Shown here: piece by piece, positions 8,815-17,524 of the stretch
How positions within the stretch are numbered: the stretch's first letter is position 1
Layout of the letters: every line of letters begins with the position of its first letter
Assembly: GCF_002584985.1 (NCBI RefSeq)
Contig: NZ_NUPZ01000017.1
Span: 62,001 to 126,000 of the forward strand
Origin: Bacillus sp. AFS029637
GTDB taxonomy: Bacteria; Bacillota; Bacilli; Bacillales; Bacillaceae_G
Direction of reading: 5' to 3'
Length of the DNA stretch: 64,000 bases
Program-made: the position numbers and the translations under genes
The notes under the pieces: model-generated
The model's input: only the letters and a program-made list of their open reading frames with translations
Databases searched by the model: none
Told to the model about the DNA's origin: nothing

Positions 8815-10448
8815 ACAATTTATCATTTGTATATGCTGATGAAAACGAATACGCGTTACAGCATATTTCTCTTTCTGTTCAAAAAGGTGAGTTCATTACA
8901 CTTGTGGGCGGATCGGGTTCTGGGAAGACGACTTTATTAAAACATTTTAAAAAGGAGTTACTTCCAATCGGTACGCGTTCGGGAGAGTTGTTTTATGAAG
9001 GTGTTTTATTAGAGGGAGTACCAGATTTATTATCTGCACAAGAAATTGGAATGGTGTTTCAAAATCCAGAAAACCAGCTCGTAATGGATACAGTGATTCA
9101 AGAATTAGCATTTTCTTTAGAAAATATCGGGTTACCATCTCATATTATTCAAAAACGAATAGCTGAGCTTATTAGTTTCTTAGGATTTCAAGATTTATTG
9201 CACCAATCTGTTCATACGCTATCTGGCGGGCAAAAGCAACTTGTCAATTTAGCTGCGGTATTAGTTATGCAGCCGAAACTACTATTATTAGATGAACCGA
9301 CAGCGCAGTTAGATCCGATTGCTGCAAAAGAGTTTTTAGGATTGTTAAAGCGTATTAATGAAGAGCTTGGAATTACGATTATTTTAAGTGAACATCGTTT
9401 AGATGAAGTAATACCACTCGCAACGCGCATCATTTGCATGAATAACGGACGAATCGTGTATGACGGTAGTCCGAAAACGGTTGTATCGAATATGTGGGAA
9501 GTAGAAAAGTTCCGTCCATTTATTCCGCAAATTCCAAGATTGTTTTTAGAGTGGAATGCGAAAGATATTCCGTTTACAGTGCGAGAGGCGCAAATGAAAA
9601 TGAATGATTTTTCAGCAATATCATATGTATATGAGCCAATAGCACAAAGTGAAAAGCAAGAAATTATTTTAAGTGCAGAGCATATATCTTTTCAATATGA
9701 AAAAAATAGTCCGCTTATTTTACGAGATTTAACAGTATCGATCGAGAAAGGAAAATGGGTAGCTCTTGTTGGAAAAAATGGTACAGGTAAGTCTACACTT
9801 TTGATGATTTTAGCGGGGTTACAAAAAGCGAGAAGAGGGAAAGTAAAGTGGAATGGGAAAGTGATACATAAAATTGATTCGAAAGAACGGTTTAAAAGGA
9901 TCGGGTATGTATCGCAGCATCCATATTATCATTTTACATTTGATACAGTGTGGGATGAAGTGTATGAACGTGCACGGGAATTATACGGAGAACAAGGAAG
10001 AGAAATGGCAGAACAACAGCTTAAAAAGTTTTGGCTATATGCGCTTAAAGAACGCCATCCGCATGATTGTAGCGGGGGAGAGCAACAATTACTCGCGTTA
10101 TGTACAACGTTATTGTCAAAGCCAACGTTATTATTACTTGATGAACCGACAAAGGGACTAGATCCATGGAAGAAAAAAAGAGTAGGAGAGCTATTTAAGA
10201 AGTTGCAAAAAGAAGGGACAACAATTGTAATGGCAACGCATGACATTGAGTTTGCGGCGAAATACGTGGATCAATGCATGATGTTATTTGATGGAACAGT
10301 TATTATGAATGATGCACCGAAAGAGTTTTTTAGCGGCAATTTCTTTTATACGACATCGATTAATCGATTCATTCGAAAAGAATTGCCATATGCATTAACG
10401 TGGGAGGATGTGTACGAAGCGTGTCCAAACGATATGTTGCATTCATAA
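8793..10448 (+). CDS. Fused double ATPase of an ECF transporter
   Basis: One chain of about 551 residues contains two ABC ATPase domains, combining the EcfA and EcfA' roles. Domain 1 has Walker A GGSGSGKTT, signature LSGGQKQ and Walker B LLLLDEPTAQLD. Domain 2 has GKNGTGKST, signature CSGGEQQ and LLLLDEPTKGLD. The ATG at 8793 is preferred because GGAAGGGAG lies just upstream; it overlaps the T gene by 22 bases. ATP hydrolysis here powers uptake through the T and S components. Confidence 0.92.
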   Translation: MVAHAEINNLSFVYADENEYALQHISLSVQKGEFITLVGGSGSGKTTLLKHFKKELLPIGTRSGELFYEGVLLEGVPDLLSAQEIGMVFQNPENQLVMDTVIQELAFSLENIGLPSHIIQKRIAELISFLGFQDLLHQSVHTLSGGQKQLVNLAAVLVMQPKLLLLDEPTAQLDPIAAKEFLGLLKRINEELGITIILSEHRLDEVIPLATRIICMNNGRIVYDGSPKTVVSNMWEVEKFRPFIPQIPRLFLEWNAKDIPFTVREAQMKMNDFSAISYVYEPIAQSEKQEIILSAEHISFQYEKNSPLILRDLTVSIEKGKWVALVGKNGTGKSTLLMILAGLQKARRGKVKWNGKVIHKIDSKERFKRIGYVSQHPYYHFTFDTVWDEVYERARELYGEQGREMAEQQLKKFWLYALKERHPHDCSGGEQQLLALCTTLLSKPTLLLLDEPTKGLDPWKKKRVGELFKKLQKEGTTIVMATHDIEFAAKYVDQCMMLFDGTVIMNDAPKEFFSGNFFYTTSINRFIRKELPYALTWEDVYEACPNDMLHS

Positions 10449-11122
10449 TATGTATTTTTGCACTACTAATAGGCACATTACTCTTTACGACACTTATTAT
10501 GGACGGTTATTACATGTTAAGTAGTTTGTTTGTATTAGCTGTTATTATATTACCTTTCTATGTCCGATTTGAAAGGAAAGCATTTGTTTCACGTGAAATT
10601 GTTCTCGTTGCCGTATTAGCAGCAATTGCAGCAGTAAGTAGGGTACCATTTTCTATTTTACCAAGTGTACAACCAACTTCTTTTGTCATTATCGTTTCAG
10701 CAATTGTGTTTGGGAGTGAAACTGGTTTTATGATCGGTGCAACAGCGGCGATTGTGTCCAACATTTTTTTAGGACAAGGTCCGTGGACGCCGTGGCAAAT
10801 GTTTTCATGGGGTATGATTGGTTTCATAGCTGGATTATTACGCAATACATTTTTAATGAAAAAGTTATGGGGAAGACTACTATACGGATTTTTCGTTGGC
10901 TTTTTATTTGGCTGGATCATGAATTTCTGGGGGCTGCTCGGTTTTATACAGGAAGCAACGTGGGAAACAGTTATTTCATACTATATCGCAAGTTTTTATT
11001 TCGATTTGAGCCATGCGATTTCGAATGTTGTATTCTTACTACTATTTAGTACGTCTTGGATTACAATTCTTACAAGATTTAAAAGGAAATATGGCATATT
11101 AGATAAGCATAACATGGCATAG
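10421..11122 (+). CDS. ECF transporter S component
   Basis: About 233 hydrophobic residues with six predicted membrane segments and a long central LAAIAAVSRVPF...VQPTSF section typical of ECF substrate-binding subunits. Its position at the end of the T-A-S cluster supports the call. The start is uncertain: GGGAGG at 10401-10406 is followed by a GTG at 10421, inside the end of the ATPase gene. The substrate is not determined by sequence; DUF4430 partners suggest a corrinoid-like molecule. Confidence 0.8.
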   Translation: MSKRYVAFIICIFALLIGTLLFTTLIMDGYYMLSSLFVLAVIILPFYVRFERKAFVSREIVLVAVLAAIAAVSRVPFSILPSVQPTSFVIIVSAIVFGSETGFMIGATAAIVSNIFLGQGPWTPWQMFSWGMIGFIAGLLRNTFLMKKLWGRLLYGFFVGFLFGWIMNFWGLLGFIQEATWETVISYYIASFYFDLSHAISNVVFLLLFSTSWITILTRFKRKYGILDKHNMA

Positions 11123-11178
11123 AAAAGCATACTCATATAAGGTAGGGTCGCGACTTACATATTCGTTTGCCTCTTTCA

Positions 11179-11210
11179 TGCTTCTTACATATTGTAAGGA
11201 GCATTTTTTG
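11179..11210 (+). terminator. Operon terminator
   Basis: TGCT-t-CTTACA pairs with TGTAAG-g-AGCA, then a six-base T-run. It ends the ECF operon 56 bases after the S-component stop codon. Confidence 0.75.
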
Positions 11211-11306
11211 TTGTCAAAAAATAGATCCAATATATATCCGTTATTATATAAAATTATTTGTATAATAGTAGGTGAGAACTGTTTTCAAAAGGGAGGTGTA
11301 TAGTTA

Positions 11307-12029
11307 ATGAAGTTAGTTATTCCGAAGCAACATGGTGCATGGGCCATGCTTGTTATACCATTTCTATTAAGCGTCATAATTGGGAAACCTACTATGTATC
11401 ATATTCCATTGTTTTTAGCTTGGTTTTTTATCTATTTAGCTACGTATCCATTTCTCATGTACATAAAGCAAAGACGAAAAAAAGAGTTTTTACACGCTGC
11501 AATTGTGTATTTTATGATTGCATTCATATTTGGAATGATTTCTTTATTATATGAATGGCGAATTCTTTTATTCGTAGTAGTCATGATTCCATTGTTTATT
11601 GTAAATATGTATTACGCTCGTCAAAAGAATGAAAGAGCATTACTAAATGACATTAGCGCGATTATTGTTTTCTGTATCGGTGGTTTAGTCAGTTATTATT
11701 TTTCAATGAAACTCATAGATACAACAGCATTATTCATTGCGCTTATTTCATTTTTATATTTTTTAGGAAGTACGTTTTATGTAAAAACGATGATTCGTGA
11801 GAAAAATAACCCGAAATATCGTCTTATATCTTGGGGGTATCATATTGTATTAACGATTATCATTTTTACTATGAATCCGTGGTGTTCTCTTATTTTTATA
11901 CCAAGTGTTATTCGAGCAATAGTGTTGTATGGCAAAAAGATTTCTATCATAAAAGTAGGAATTTTAGAAATTGTTAATTCTGTATATTTTCTAATCATAA
12001 CGGCAATAATAATGAAGTATGCCATTTGA
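11307..12029 (+). CDS. YwiC-like membrane protein
   Basis: 240 residues, strongly hydrophobic, with about eight membrane segments. The N-terminal PKQHGAWAML motif is the signature of the YwiC-like family. The histidine and nearby acidic positions resemble prenyltransferase-like membrane enzymes, but the function is unknown. A good ribosome site (GGGAGGTG) lies 10 bases before the ATG. Confidence 0.8.
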   Translation: MKLVIPKQHGAWAMLVIPFLLSVIIGKPTMYHIPLFLAWFFIYLATYPFLMYIKQRRKKEFLHAAIVYFMIAFIFGMISLLYEWRILLFVVVMIPLFIVNMYYARQKNERALLNDISAIIVFCIGGLVSYYFSMKLIDTTALFIALISFLYFLGSTFYVKTMIREKNNPKYRLISWGYHIVLTIIIFTMNPWCSLIFIPSVIRAIVLYGKKISIIKVGILEIVNSVYFLIITAIIMKYAI

Positions 12030-12063
12030 AAAAGCTTCCCACCGTATGATGGGAAGTTTTTTC
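12028..12063. terminator. Bidirectional terminator between convergent genes
   Basis: AAGCTTCCC pairs with GGGAAGTTTTTT, with A-runs and T-runs on both sides. It serves the YwiC-like gene on the plus strand and the DUF2524 gene on the minus strand. Confidence 0.75.
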
Positions 12064-12253
12064 AATCTTGTTCTAAAATGTGAACGGTGTAATCGCAGCG
12101 TTGAATAGCTTGTTCGATCGCATAAAGGGATTGTTCAATACGAGCGCGATTAAAATCTTTTTCAACAGTCTGTAGTGCTTCTTCTAAACAATGTTTTGCT
12201 TCTTGTAATGATTGAAAAGAATCTTGTACATATCCACGGGCGTTTTGATGCAT
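12062..12253 (-). CDS. ytzC: DUF2524 (YtzC-like) small protein
   Basis: 63 residues, helical, with regular heptad-like spacing (ARGYVQDSFQSLQEAKHCLE...). The length and pattern match the YtzC/DUF2524 family of small Bacillus proteins of unknown function. The start has a GGAGGAG ribosome site. Confidence 0.7.
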   Translation of the reverse strand: MHQNARGYVQDSFQSLQEAKHCLEEALQTVEKDFNRARIEQSLYAIEQAIQRCDYTVHILEQD

Positions 12254-12378
12254 TTCATACTCCTCCTTGAATGTTCATATATGTATAGTATGAACAGTAA
12301 AAAAGAAAATATAATTTGTTATATTTGTTTGACAATTAAAGTGAAATTACGTATAGTTAATTTTAAAGTGAATATTTT

Positions 12379-12473
12379 CTTATCCAGAGAGGTGGAGGGA
12401 CTGGCCCGATGAAACCCAGCAACCGCGATGCAGGTGCTAATTCCAGCAGAACATATTTGTTCTGGGAGATAAG
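12379..12473 (+). promoter_or_regulatory. SAM-I riboswitch (S-box) aptamer
   Basis: P1 arm CTTATC (12379-12384) pairs with GATAAG (12468-12473). Between them lie the S-box hallmarks: AGAGAGGTGGAGGGACTGGC, CCGATGAAACCCAGCAACC, and a P3/P4 section with GGTGCTAATTCCAGC. In this class, SAM binding favours the downstream terminator, so the gene should be expressed when methionine/SAM is low. Confidence 0.95.
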
Positions 12474-12487
12474 ACGAAGATATACGT

Positions 12488-12516
12488 AACTTCTTCTTAT
12501 CGGAGAGGTTTTTTTG
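12488..12516 (+). terminator. S-box expression-platform terminator
   Basis: AACTTCT at 12488-12494 pairs with AGAGGTT at 12504-12510 and is followed by a long T-run, 15 bases after the aptamer. Confidence 0.8.
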
Positions 12517-12574
12517 TTGCAAAAAAAACCGATTACGAAAATTTATATTAAGAAGAAAGGGGTTGCGCATTACT

Positions 12575-12835
12575 GTGACACTCGAAAAATACGTAAAACT
12601 GCGTAGTACAGTTTATGAATATATGATAGAGCAAGATAAGCCAATATCATTGTTAGATATTCAAGAACATATCGTTTCGCATCATGAAGGAAAATTCACG
12701 AAAAAGATGTTACATCAATTTTATTTATCAAGGCTATTAGACGAACTAAAACTGGATGGGAAAATTACTTTAGCTGATGATGAATATCTCTATGCTGAAA
12801 AAGGGGTATTTTATAAGGCGAGAAAAGGGAGCTAG
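12575..12835 (+). CDS. Small winged-helix-like protein under SAM riboswitch control
   Basis: About 86 residues. Predicted helices followed by a short hairpin (GKITLADDEYLYAEKGVFYKA) resemble a small winged helix, but I recognise no family. The start is unclear: AAAGGGG at 12556-12562 is followed by a TTG at 12563 (too close), an ATT at 12569 and a GTG at 12575. The gene follows directly after the SAM riboswitch with no methionine-pathway enzyme nearby, so its role in sulfur or SAM metabolism is an open question. Confidence 0.55.
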   Translation: MTLEKYVKLRSTVYEYMIEQDKPISLLDIQEHIVSHHEGKFTKKMLHQFYLSRLLDELKLDGKITLADDEYLYAEKGVFYKARKGS

Positions 12836-12849
12836 GCTCTCTTTTTTTT

Positions 12850-13010
12850 GAAGTATGTAGTGTAAAAGACTGCTAAAGCAGCCTGATACAGGGAATGGTG
12901 TTGAGTGTGTAGTGTCAAAGATTGAATGTGCCTGAAAGAGGCACTTCGTATCGGCTGCAAATGAAAAGAGACACCTCCGCCGAATAGGTGTCAGTCGTTT
13001 TGTCATATAG
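12850..13010 (+). ncRNA. Possible structured small RNA or leader
   Basis: This stretch is richer in GC than its surroundings and packed with short inverted repeats: GTGCCTGAAAGAGGCAC near 12928, and GACACCT...AGGTGTC at 12970-12992 followed by TTTTG. No open frame uses it. It could be an independent RNA or a leader for the SWIM gene at 13088. Evidence is limited to base composition and hairpins. Confidence 0.3.
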
Positions 13011-13087
13011 ACTCGCTATTTGACAGTTATTAGAATAACATGCAGGTTTTTTTAAGTCAAAAGGGAATTAAAGGAAGAGGTGCAAGT

Positions 13088-13477
13088 ATGTACGCTTACT
13101 TATTAAAAGATATAACGAAATGGATTCCAAAGTATATTATAGATAGAGGATATGAATATTACGAAGATGGGCATGTAGAAGATGTTGAAATACACAACAA
13201 GAAAGTATTTGCTTTTGTTACTGGAAATGCAGGAAACTATGAAGTAATTATTGATCTAGAAGATTTCGCAGAAAGTAGCTGCGAATGTCCGTATGAGAAT
13301 CTTTGCAAGCATATGGCGGCAGTTGTTTATGATATTCAACATGTAGGTGAGAGTACAGTTAAAGAGAAACTGGAAGATTTAGAAAAAGAGGAGTTACTTA
13401 CAGTATTAAACCGATTGTTGCAAAGTTCAAAAAACGTGCAAGTTGTAGAGAAGATGTTAAAGAAGGGGAAGCTTTAA
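13088..13477 (+). CDS. Short SWIM zinc-finger protein
   Basis: About 129 residues from the ATG at 13088, preceded by GAAGAGGTG. It contains the SWIM motif CxC...CxH as SCECPYENLCKHMAAV (about residues 59-74), which binds zinc and is thought to contact DNA or protein. Full-length SWIM proteins are commonly several hundred residues, so this may be an N-terminal remnant. The next frame begins 26 bases later and could be a separated downstream part. Confidence 0.7.
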   Translation: MYAYLLKDITKWIPKYIIDRGYEYYEDGHVEDVEIHNKKVFAFVTGNAGNYEVIIDLEDFAESSCECPYENLCKHMAAVVYDIQHVGESTVKEKLEDLEKEELLTVLNRLLQSSKNVQVVEKMLKKGKL

Positions 13478-13502
13478 CTATGAAAGAAAAGGCTCGTACA
13501 TT

Positions 13503-13865
13503 ATGAATGAACTTGATCGTATTATAAAGTGTTGTCAGTATGATGATGAACTTTTTCGGACGTACATTACATGTTTACTTCAATTGAAGAAATGTAGCGA
13601 AGTGTTCGGGCAAGTTCAAATACAATTAAGAAATGATTATTTAATACGAGGCATTTGTGAAAGAGAAGTGGATGAGGTGGTACGGGGAAGTAAAGAATAT
13701 GAAATGTATTTTCTTCCTAAAGTGTTACGGTGGGATTTCTTAAGGGGAAATCCACATCTAATTGAAAAAGTATGTGAAGATTTTTTTGCATTTGAGTCAT
13801 TACATCTTACGGAGATAGAGTGGGAAACGATTATAAATTGCATGGGAAATAAAGTGAAACTTTAA
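13503..13865 (+). CDS. Hypothetical protein, possibly the detached C-terminus of the SWIM gene
   Basis: 120 residues, helical and cysteine-rich at the start (IIKCCQYDDELFRTYITCLL). I recognise no domain. The ribosome site is weak. The last codons and the TAA stop are supplied by the start of a bcr1 repeat (from about 13849), so this open frame was probably truncated when that element arrived. Confidence 0.45.
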   Translation: MNELDRIIKCCQYDDELFRTYITCLLQLKKCSEVFGQVQIQLRNDYLIRGICEREVDEVVRGSKEYEMYFLPKVLRWDFLRGNPHLIEKVCEDFFAFESLHLTEIEWETIINCMGNKVKL

Positions 13866-13988
13866 TCAGTGGGGGTTTTGTTCTTCCCACTGATTATTAG
13901 TTGAACCAATCGGGCATTTACGGGCAGTTGATCTCACACCTAACTGCTTTGCGTATGGATGAGAGTTTACTGCCCGTTAATGCGGGGT
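13849..13988 (+). repeat. bcr1 repeat, copy 1
   Basis: It begins ATAAAGTGAAACTTTAATCA, followed by two copies of the CAGTGGG/CCCACTG inverted motif. It continues with TTGAACCAATCGGGCATT, ACGGGCAG...CTGCCCGT and ends near TGCGGGG. This is the pattern of the B. cereus-group bcr1 element (about 150 bp). Related copies lie at 49970-50125 (opposite strand) and 61180-61256 (short). Confidence 0.85.
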
Positions 13989-14000
13989 AAATAATTTATT

Positions 14001-14030
14001 ATGTAAAAAAGCTAGTATAAAACTAGCTTC
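14001..14030 (-). terminator. Terminator of the transporter pseudogene
   Basis: AAGCTAGT at 14009-14016 pairs with ACTAGCTT at 14022-14029. Read on the minus strand it is followed by a T-run, just after the pseudogene's stop codon. Confidence 0.65.
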
Positions 14031-14038
14031 TTATTTAT

Positions 14039-14561
14039 TTAAATAAATAAGAAGCATAGACTAATGATAAAACCTGCATATAGTAAGTTAACAACGCAAA
14101 ATCCCATAATATCACGAGCACCTAAACCAGCTATCGCTAATGCTGGTAATGCCCAGAAAGGTTGAATTAAATTCGTCCAAGCATCGCCTCGCGTAATGGC
14201 CATCGCTGTTTTTGCAGCAGGTACACCAAGTTCAGCGCCAGCTGGAATCATAATTGGTGCTTGTACAGCCCATTGACCGCCACCAGATGGAACGAAAATA
14301 TTAACGATGCCAGCACTTAAAAATGTAAAGAGCGGGAAAGTCGTTTCGTTTGAAATGCTAATAAAGAAATTAGAAATAGCTCCGCCAAGTGAAAGTCCTT
14401 CACTATTTGCCTCAATGATTAATCATCTCAACCGGTGTTTGGTGCGTTGCAAACATGCTGAAGAAGATAACGAAAACAGTTAATAAACATGATAAAATAA
14501 ACGGTTCTGGCAAGAAGCGTTGCACTAAGGCGACGCAACCATTTGTAAATGAACGAAACAA
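14039..14561 (-). pseudogene. Short-chain fatty acid transporter (AtoE family) with internal deletion
   Basis: The minus strand begins with a TTG after AAGGAGG and encodes an AtoE-like N-terminus (FRSFTNGCVALVQRFLPEPF...). After about 46 residues it hits stops near 14405-14425. The frame then resumes with an AtoE C-terminus (IVNIFVPSGGGQWAVQAP...GDAWTNLIQPFWALPALA) to the stop at 14039. Compared with the intact 455-residue paralogue at 17525, roughly 270 middle residues are missing. It cannot make a working transporter. Confidence 0.85.
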
Positions 14562-14644
14562 AATAGATCAACCTCCTTATGTATGTCAATTATTCGAGGT
14601 TGGTTAGGTGATAATCTTCAATAGATTGAAAATTCGGGTATTTA

Positions 14645-14773
14645 AAGGTGCTTGAAGTTACAGGAACAGACGTTGTTGCTTTCTGCGATGGACTGATTGA
14701 AGAGGTGAAAACTTCGGTTGATCTCTATCAAGAAACGTTCGATCAAAATGTCGATAAGGCTATGAAAAAATAG
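14645..14773 (+). pseudogene. C-terminal gene fragment of unknown origin
   Basis: A 42-codon open stretch reads KVLEVTGTDVVAFCDGLIEE...DKAMKK then stop. It has no start codon or ribosome site and looks like the tail of a larger protein. I cannot assign a family. It lies in a decayed stretch between the transporter pseudogene and the oxidoreductase. Confidence 0.4.
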
Positions 14774-15056
14774 AAGGAGTAAACAATCTTTCAAATCGGC
14801 GGATGGTTGCAATGATTTAAAAACAAAAATCTATAAATGTCTATATATAGATTTTTATAGGCTAGCTACATCGCTATCAAGCTAAGTTTATGCAATATGA
14901 TATTCATGTAAAGTTAACATAGCATCCTATTATAAGAGCTAAGCCATTTCTAAACTATTAATCTACTACATAAGTACAGGCAGCCAACCCGATATGTTAA
15001 TAGTATATTGTATAGGAATTTATTGTTTTAAATTTTATACTGAAAGGAATAATAGG

Positions 15057-16808
15057 ATGTCAAAGAAATATATTTTTGATTATATTGTGATTGGTGCCGG
15101 TACTGCCGGAGGGGTAATTGCTAAAGAATTAACGGATGATAAATGTACTTCCGTGCTTGTTCTTGAAGCAGGAACAAATATGACAGAGGAATTAAGCAGT
15201 CCTAATCTTATAGTTTCTATTTTAAATGCTGCTGATAATAGACATTCATTTCATGTCACTACTATAATTGAGCAAACGTTAGGTCGTCAGTTGATAACAC
15301 AAAGTGGTCGTGTCATTGGTGGAAGTTCTGAACATAATCAGATGTTAGCTGTACGTGGCAGTCGTGATCTTTATGATGTATGGGCACAATTAGTTGATAA
15401 TAACGCATGGAATTATGATAGTATTCGCTCATTATTTATTAAAAATGAAACGTATACAGGAATGACGCAAAGTCCTCAAGAACGTGGAAGTAACGGACCT
15501 ATTTTTATTAGACAACAAAACATTCCTGATCAAGGATTAATCCAAACTTTAGCACAAGCCGCTTCAGAAGTTTTTAATATACCAATTGAAGAGGATTACA
15601 ATACAGGGATAAGAGATGTTACATCCTTAAAAGGCCAATATATTCAAAAGATGGAAAATGGAAAATTGGTTCGTTCCTCGACAGCAACCGGATATTTAAA
15701 CAATCAAATTGTTACGCAAGGAAATGAATTCCAATCAGATGAATTTGGAGTTGATCAGAGAAAATTGGTCATCTTTTCAAAAACAACAGTAGATAAAATT
15801 CTATTTAAAGAAAAAAGAGGAGTTAACATTGCTGTTGGCGTTCAATATGTTAAGAATGGGGTGTCACAACGAAGTTATGCCCGAAAAGGAATCATTGTCT
15901 CTGCAGGCCAATTTTCCTCCGTCATACTTCAACGCTCAGGTATTGGTAAGCCTGAAGATTTAGCTAAAGCTGGCATATCGCCTTTAGTAGAAAGCCCTCA
16001 AGTCGGATACAACTTCCAAACACACTATTCTGTCGGTATGGGAATTAGAGTGGAAACAGGAAGACTTCTTCAGGTATTGGCTGCTGATCCTAATCAGCCA
16101 GGAGCATTTGGAGCATTTAAAAAAGTCAATAACCCTATTGGTGGCCGGCGCCTTCAATTATTAGGCCTTCCATTTCCGTTTTTTGTACCCAGTCAGGAAA
16201 TTGCGATAAATGGTTGGGATTTTAATGAGACAAATCCTAGTAATATTATGAGTATCGGAATTGCAGATGTAAATCCAAGCAGCCGAGGTACTGTCATGGT
16301 TTCTCATAGTGACCCAGAGGCATATCCAACTATTGATTTAAACCCGTTGGCAAATCCAGATGACCTAAATTTCATGGTGGATCAATATATTGAGACGTAT
16401 AATATGATTGTTAGAGCACGTGAACTCGATCCGGAAGGCATCTATCAAGTAGTCTTTCCTGATGAAAGTATATTTAAAATTTTGGACGATAATGAAAAGC
16501 GGGCTAAATTGGCTGGTTTTGTCAGAGCTTCGTATTCCCTTTTCACTCACTTCGGAGGGCAATGTAAGATGGGGAAAAATATTAAAGAAGGAGTTCTTGA
16601 TGGATTTTTGAATGTCTTTGGGACCAAAAATCTTAAAGTTGCTGACCTTTCTATCTCTCCGATTTTACCGGATGGTAATACGTCAATACCAGCCCAAATG
16701 ATAGGATTAAATGCAGTACGTTTTATTCGAGAGGATCCTTGCCCATATGTGGTGGATGATCAGGAAATTAAAGATTATGAATGTAAATCGATAAGAAATA
16801 AAAAATGA
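15057..16808 (+). CDS. GMC-family FAD-dependent oxidoreductase
   Basis: 583 residues from the ATG at 15057, chosen over an upstream in-frame start because GAAAGGAATAATAGG precedes it and the FAD fold begins at once. The ADP-binding motif is VIGAGTAGG (about residue 13). The GMC signature GRVIGGSSEHNQMLAVRG lies near 90-107. The C-terminus has HFGGQCKMG and LPDGNTSIPAQMIGLNAVRF. These enzymes oxidise alcohols (choline, glucose and others); the substrate is unknown. The second active-site histidine of classical members appears to be replaced in the NTSIPAQ segment. Confidence 0.85.
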   Translation: MSKKYIFDYIVIGAGTAGGVIAKELTDDKCTSVLVLEAGTNMTEELSSPNLIVSILNAADNRHSFHVTTIIEQTLGRQLITQSGRVIGGSSEHNQMLAVRGSRDLYDVWAQLVDNNAWNYDSIRSLFIKNETYTGMTQSPQERGSNGPIFIRQQNIPDQGLIQTLAQAASEVFNIPIEEDYNTGIRDVTSLKGQYIQKMENGKLVRSSTATGYLNNQIVTQGNEFQSDEFGVDQRKLVIFSKTTVDKILFKEKRGVNIAVGVQYVKNGVSQRSYARKGIIVSAGQFSSVILQRSGIGKPEDLAKAGISPLVESPQVGYNFQTHYSVGMGIRVETGRLLQVLAADPNQPGAFGAFKKVNNPIGGRRLQLLGLPFPFFVPSQEIAINGWDFNETNPSNIMSIGIADVNPSSRGTVMVSHSDPEAYPTIDLNPLANPDDLNFMVDQYIETYNMIVRARELDPEGIYQVVFPDESIFKILDDNEKRAKLAGFVRASYSLFTHFGGQCKMGKNIKEGVLDGFLNVFGTKNLKVADLSISPILPDGNTSIPAQMIGLNAVRFIREDPCPYVVDDQEIKDYECKSIRNKK

Positions 16809-16873
16809 ATTCTATATACATCAATAGTTAACATAACCCCAAATTATCGGGAGTCAATGTATTTAGGAGATTA

Positions 16874-16913
16874 CCAAAAGCCCTCCAGTTAAGTAATATG
16901 GAGGGCTTTTGTA
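16874..16913 (+). terminator. Rho-independent terminator
   Basis: AAAAGCCCTCCA pairs with TGGAGGGCTTTTG around a short loop, 65 bases after the oxidoreductase stop codon. Confidence 0.8.
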
Positions 16914-17207
16914 TTCACATAATTAAGGTTATTGGTAGTTGTATCGTTGTAACATACCTTACTAGCCGAATAACGTAAAAACAGCCAGTCCATTAGGAAC
17001 ATTTAAATCTTCTGCACCAAACTCTCCGACAGCATTTCTTTTGTTTTGAAAAATATGAATTCAAAATTTTTCGCTCCTTTTTTAAAATTGGATATAATTA
17101 TTTATATTCAAATTGAATAGTTTAGCTTGTATGCTTATCTAATAAAAAGAACTACCCCCTAAAATGAAAAAAATTGCTATTCCTGGAGATTTAAAATAAA
17201 GATTCCT

Positions 17208-17472
17208 GTAGTTAAAGAGTTAAAAAATGAAGCGGATTTAGGAAACTATGTCATTATTGGATTAGGTACAAATGGAGTCTTTACTACTGAGCAACATGTT
17301 TCATTAATAAAATTAATTGGAAATGAACGTAAAATGATATGTATTAATAAGAGGATACCACGTTCGTAGGAATCAATCGTAAATGAGAGATTGAAAGTAA
17401 CGGCATTTAGATATTCGAATGTAGATCTAGTTGATTCGTGTGCAGCAAGTGTAAAAGGATTTTATTTTCTTT
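17208..17472 (+). pseudogene. Remnant of an OatA-like acyltransferase C-terminus
   Basis: One frame reads YVIIGLGTNGVFTTEQHVSL...IGNERKMICINKRIPRS, a stop, then ESIVNERLKV...YSNVDLVD. This is the order of motifs in the SGNH-like extracytoplasmic domain of OatA peptidoglycan O-acetyltransferases. The N-terminal membrane part is absent and an in-frame stop interrupts the rest. It is a relic. Confidence 0.65.
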
Positions 17473-17524
17473 TGTGGAATGTTATTTATATTTACCTTAT
17501 TAAAATTTAGAAAGGAGAATATTT

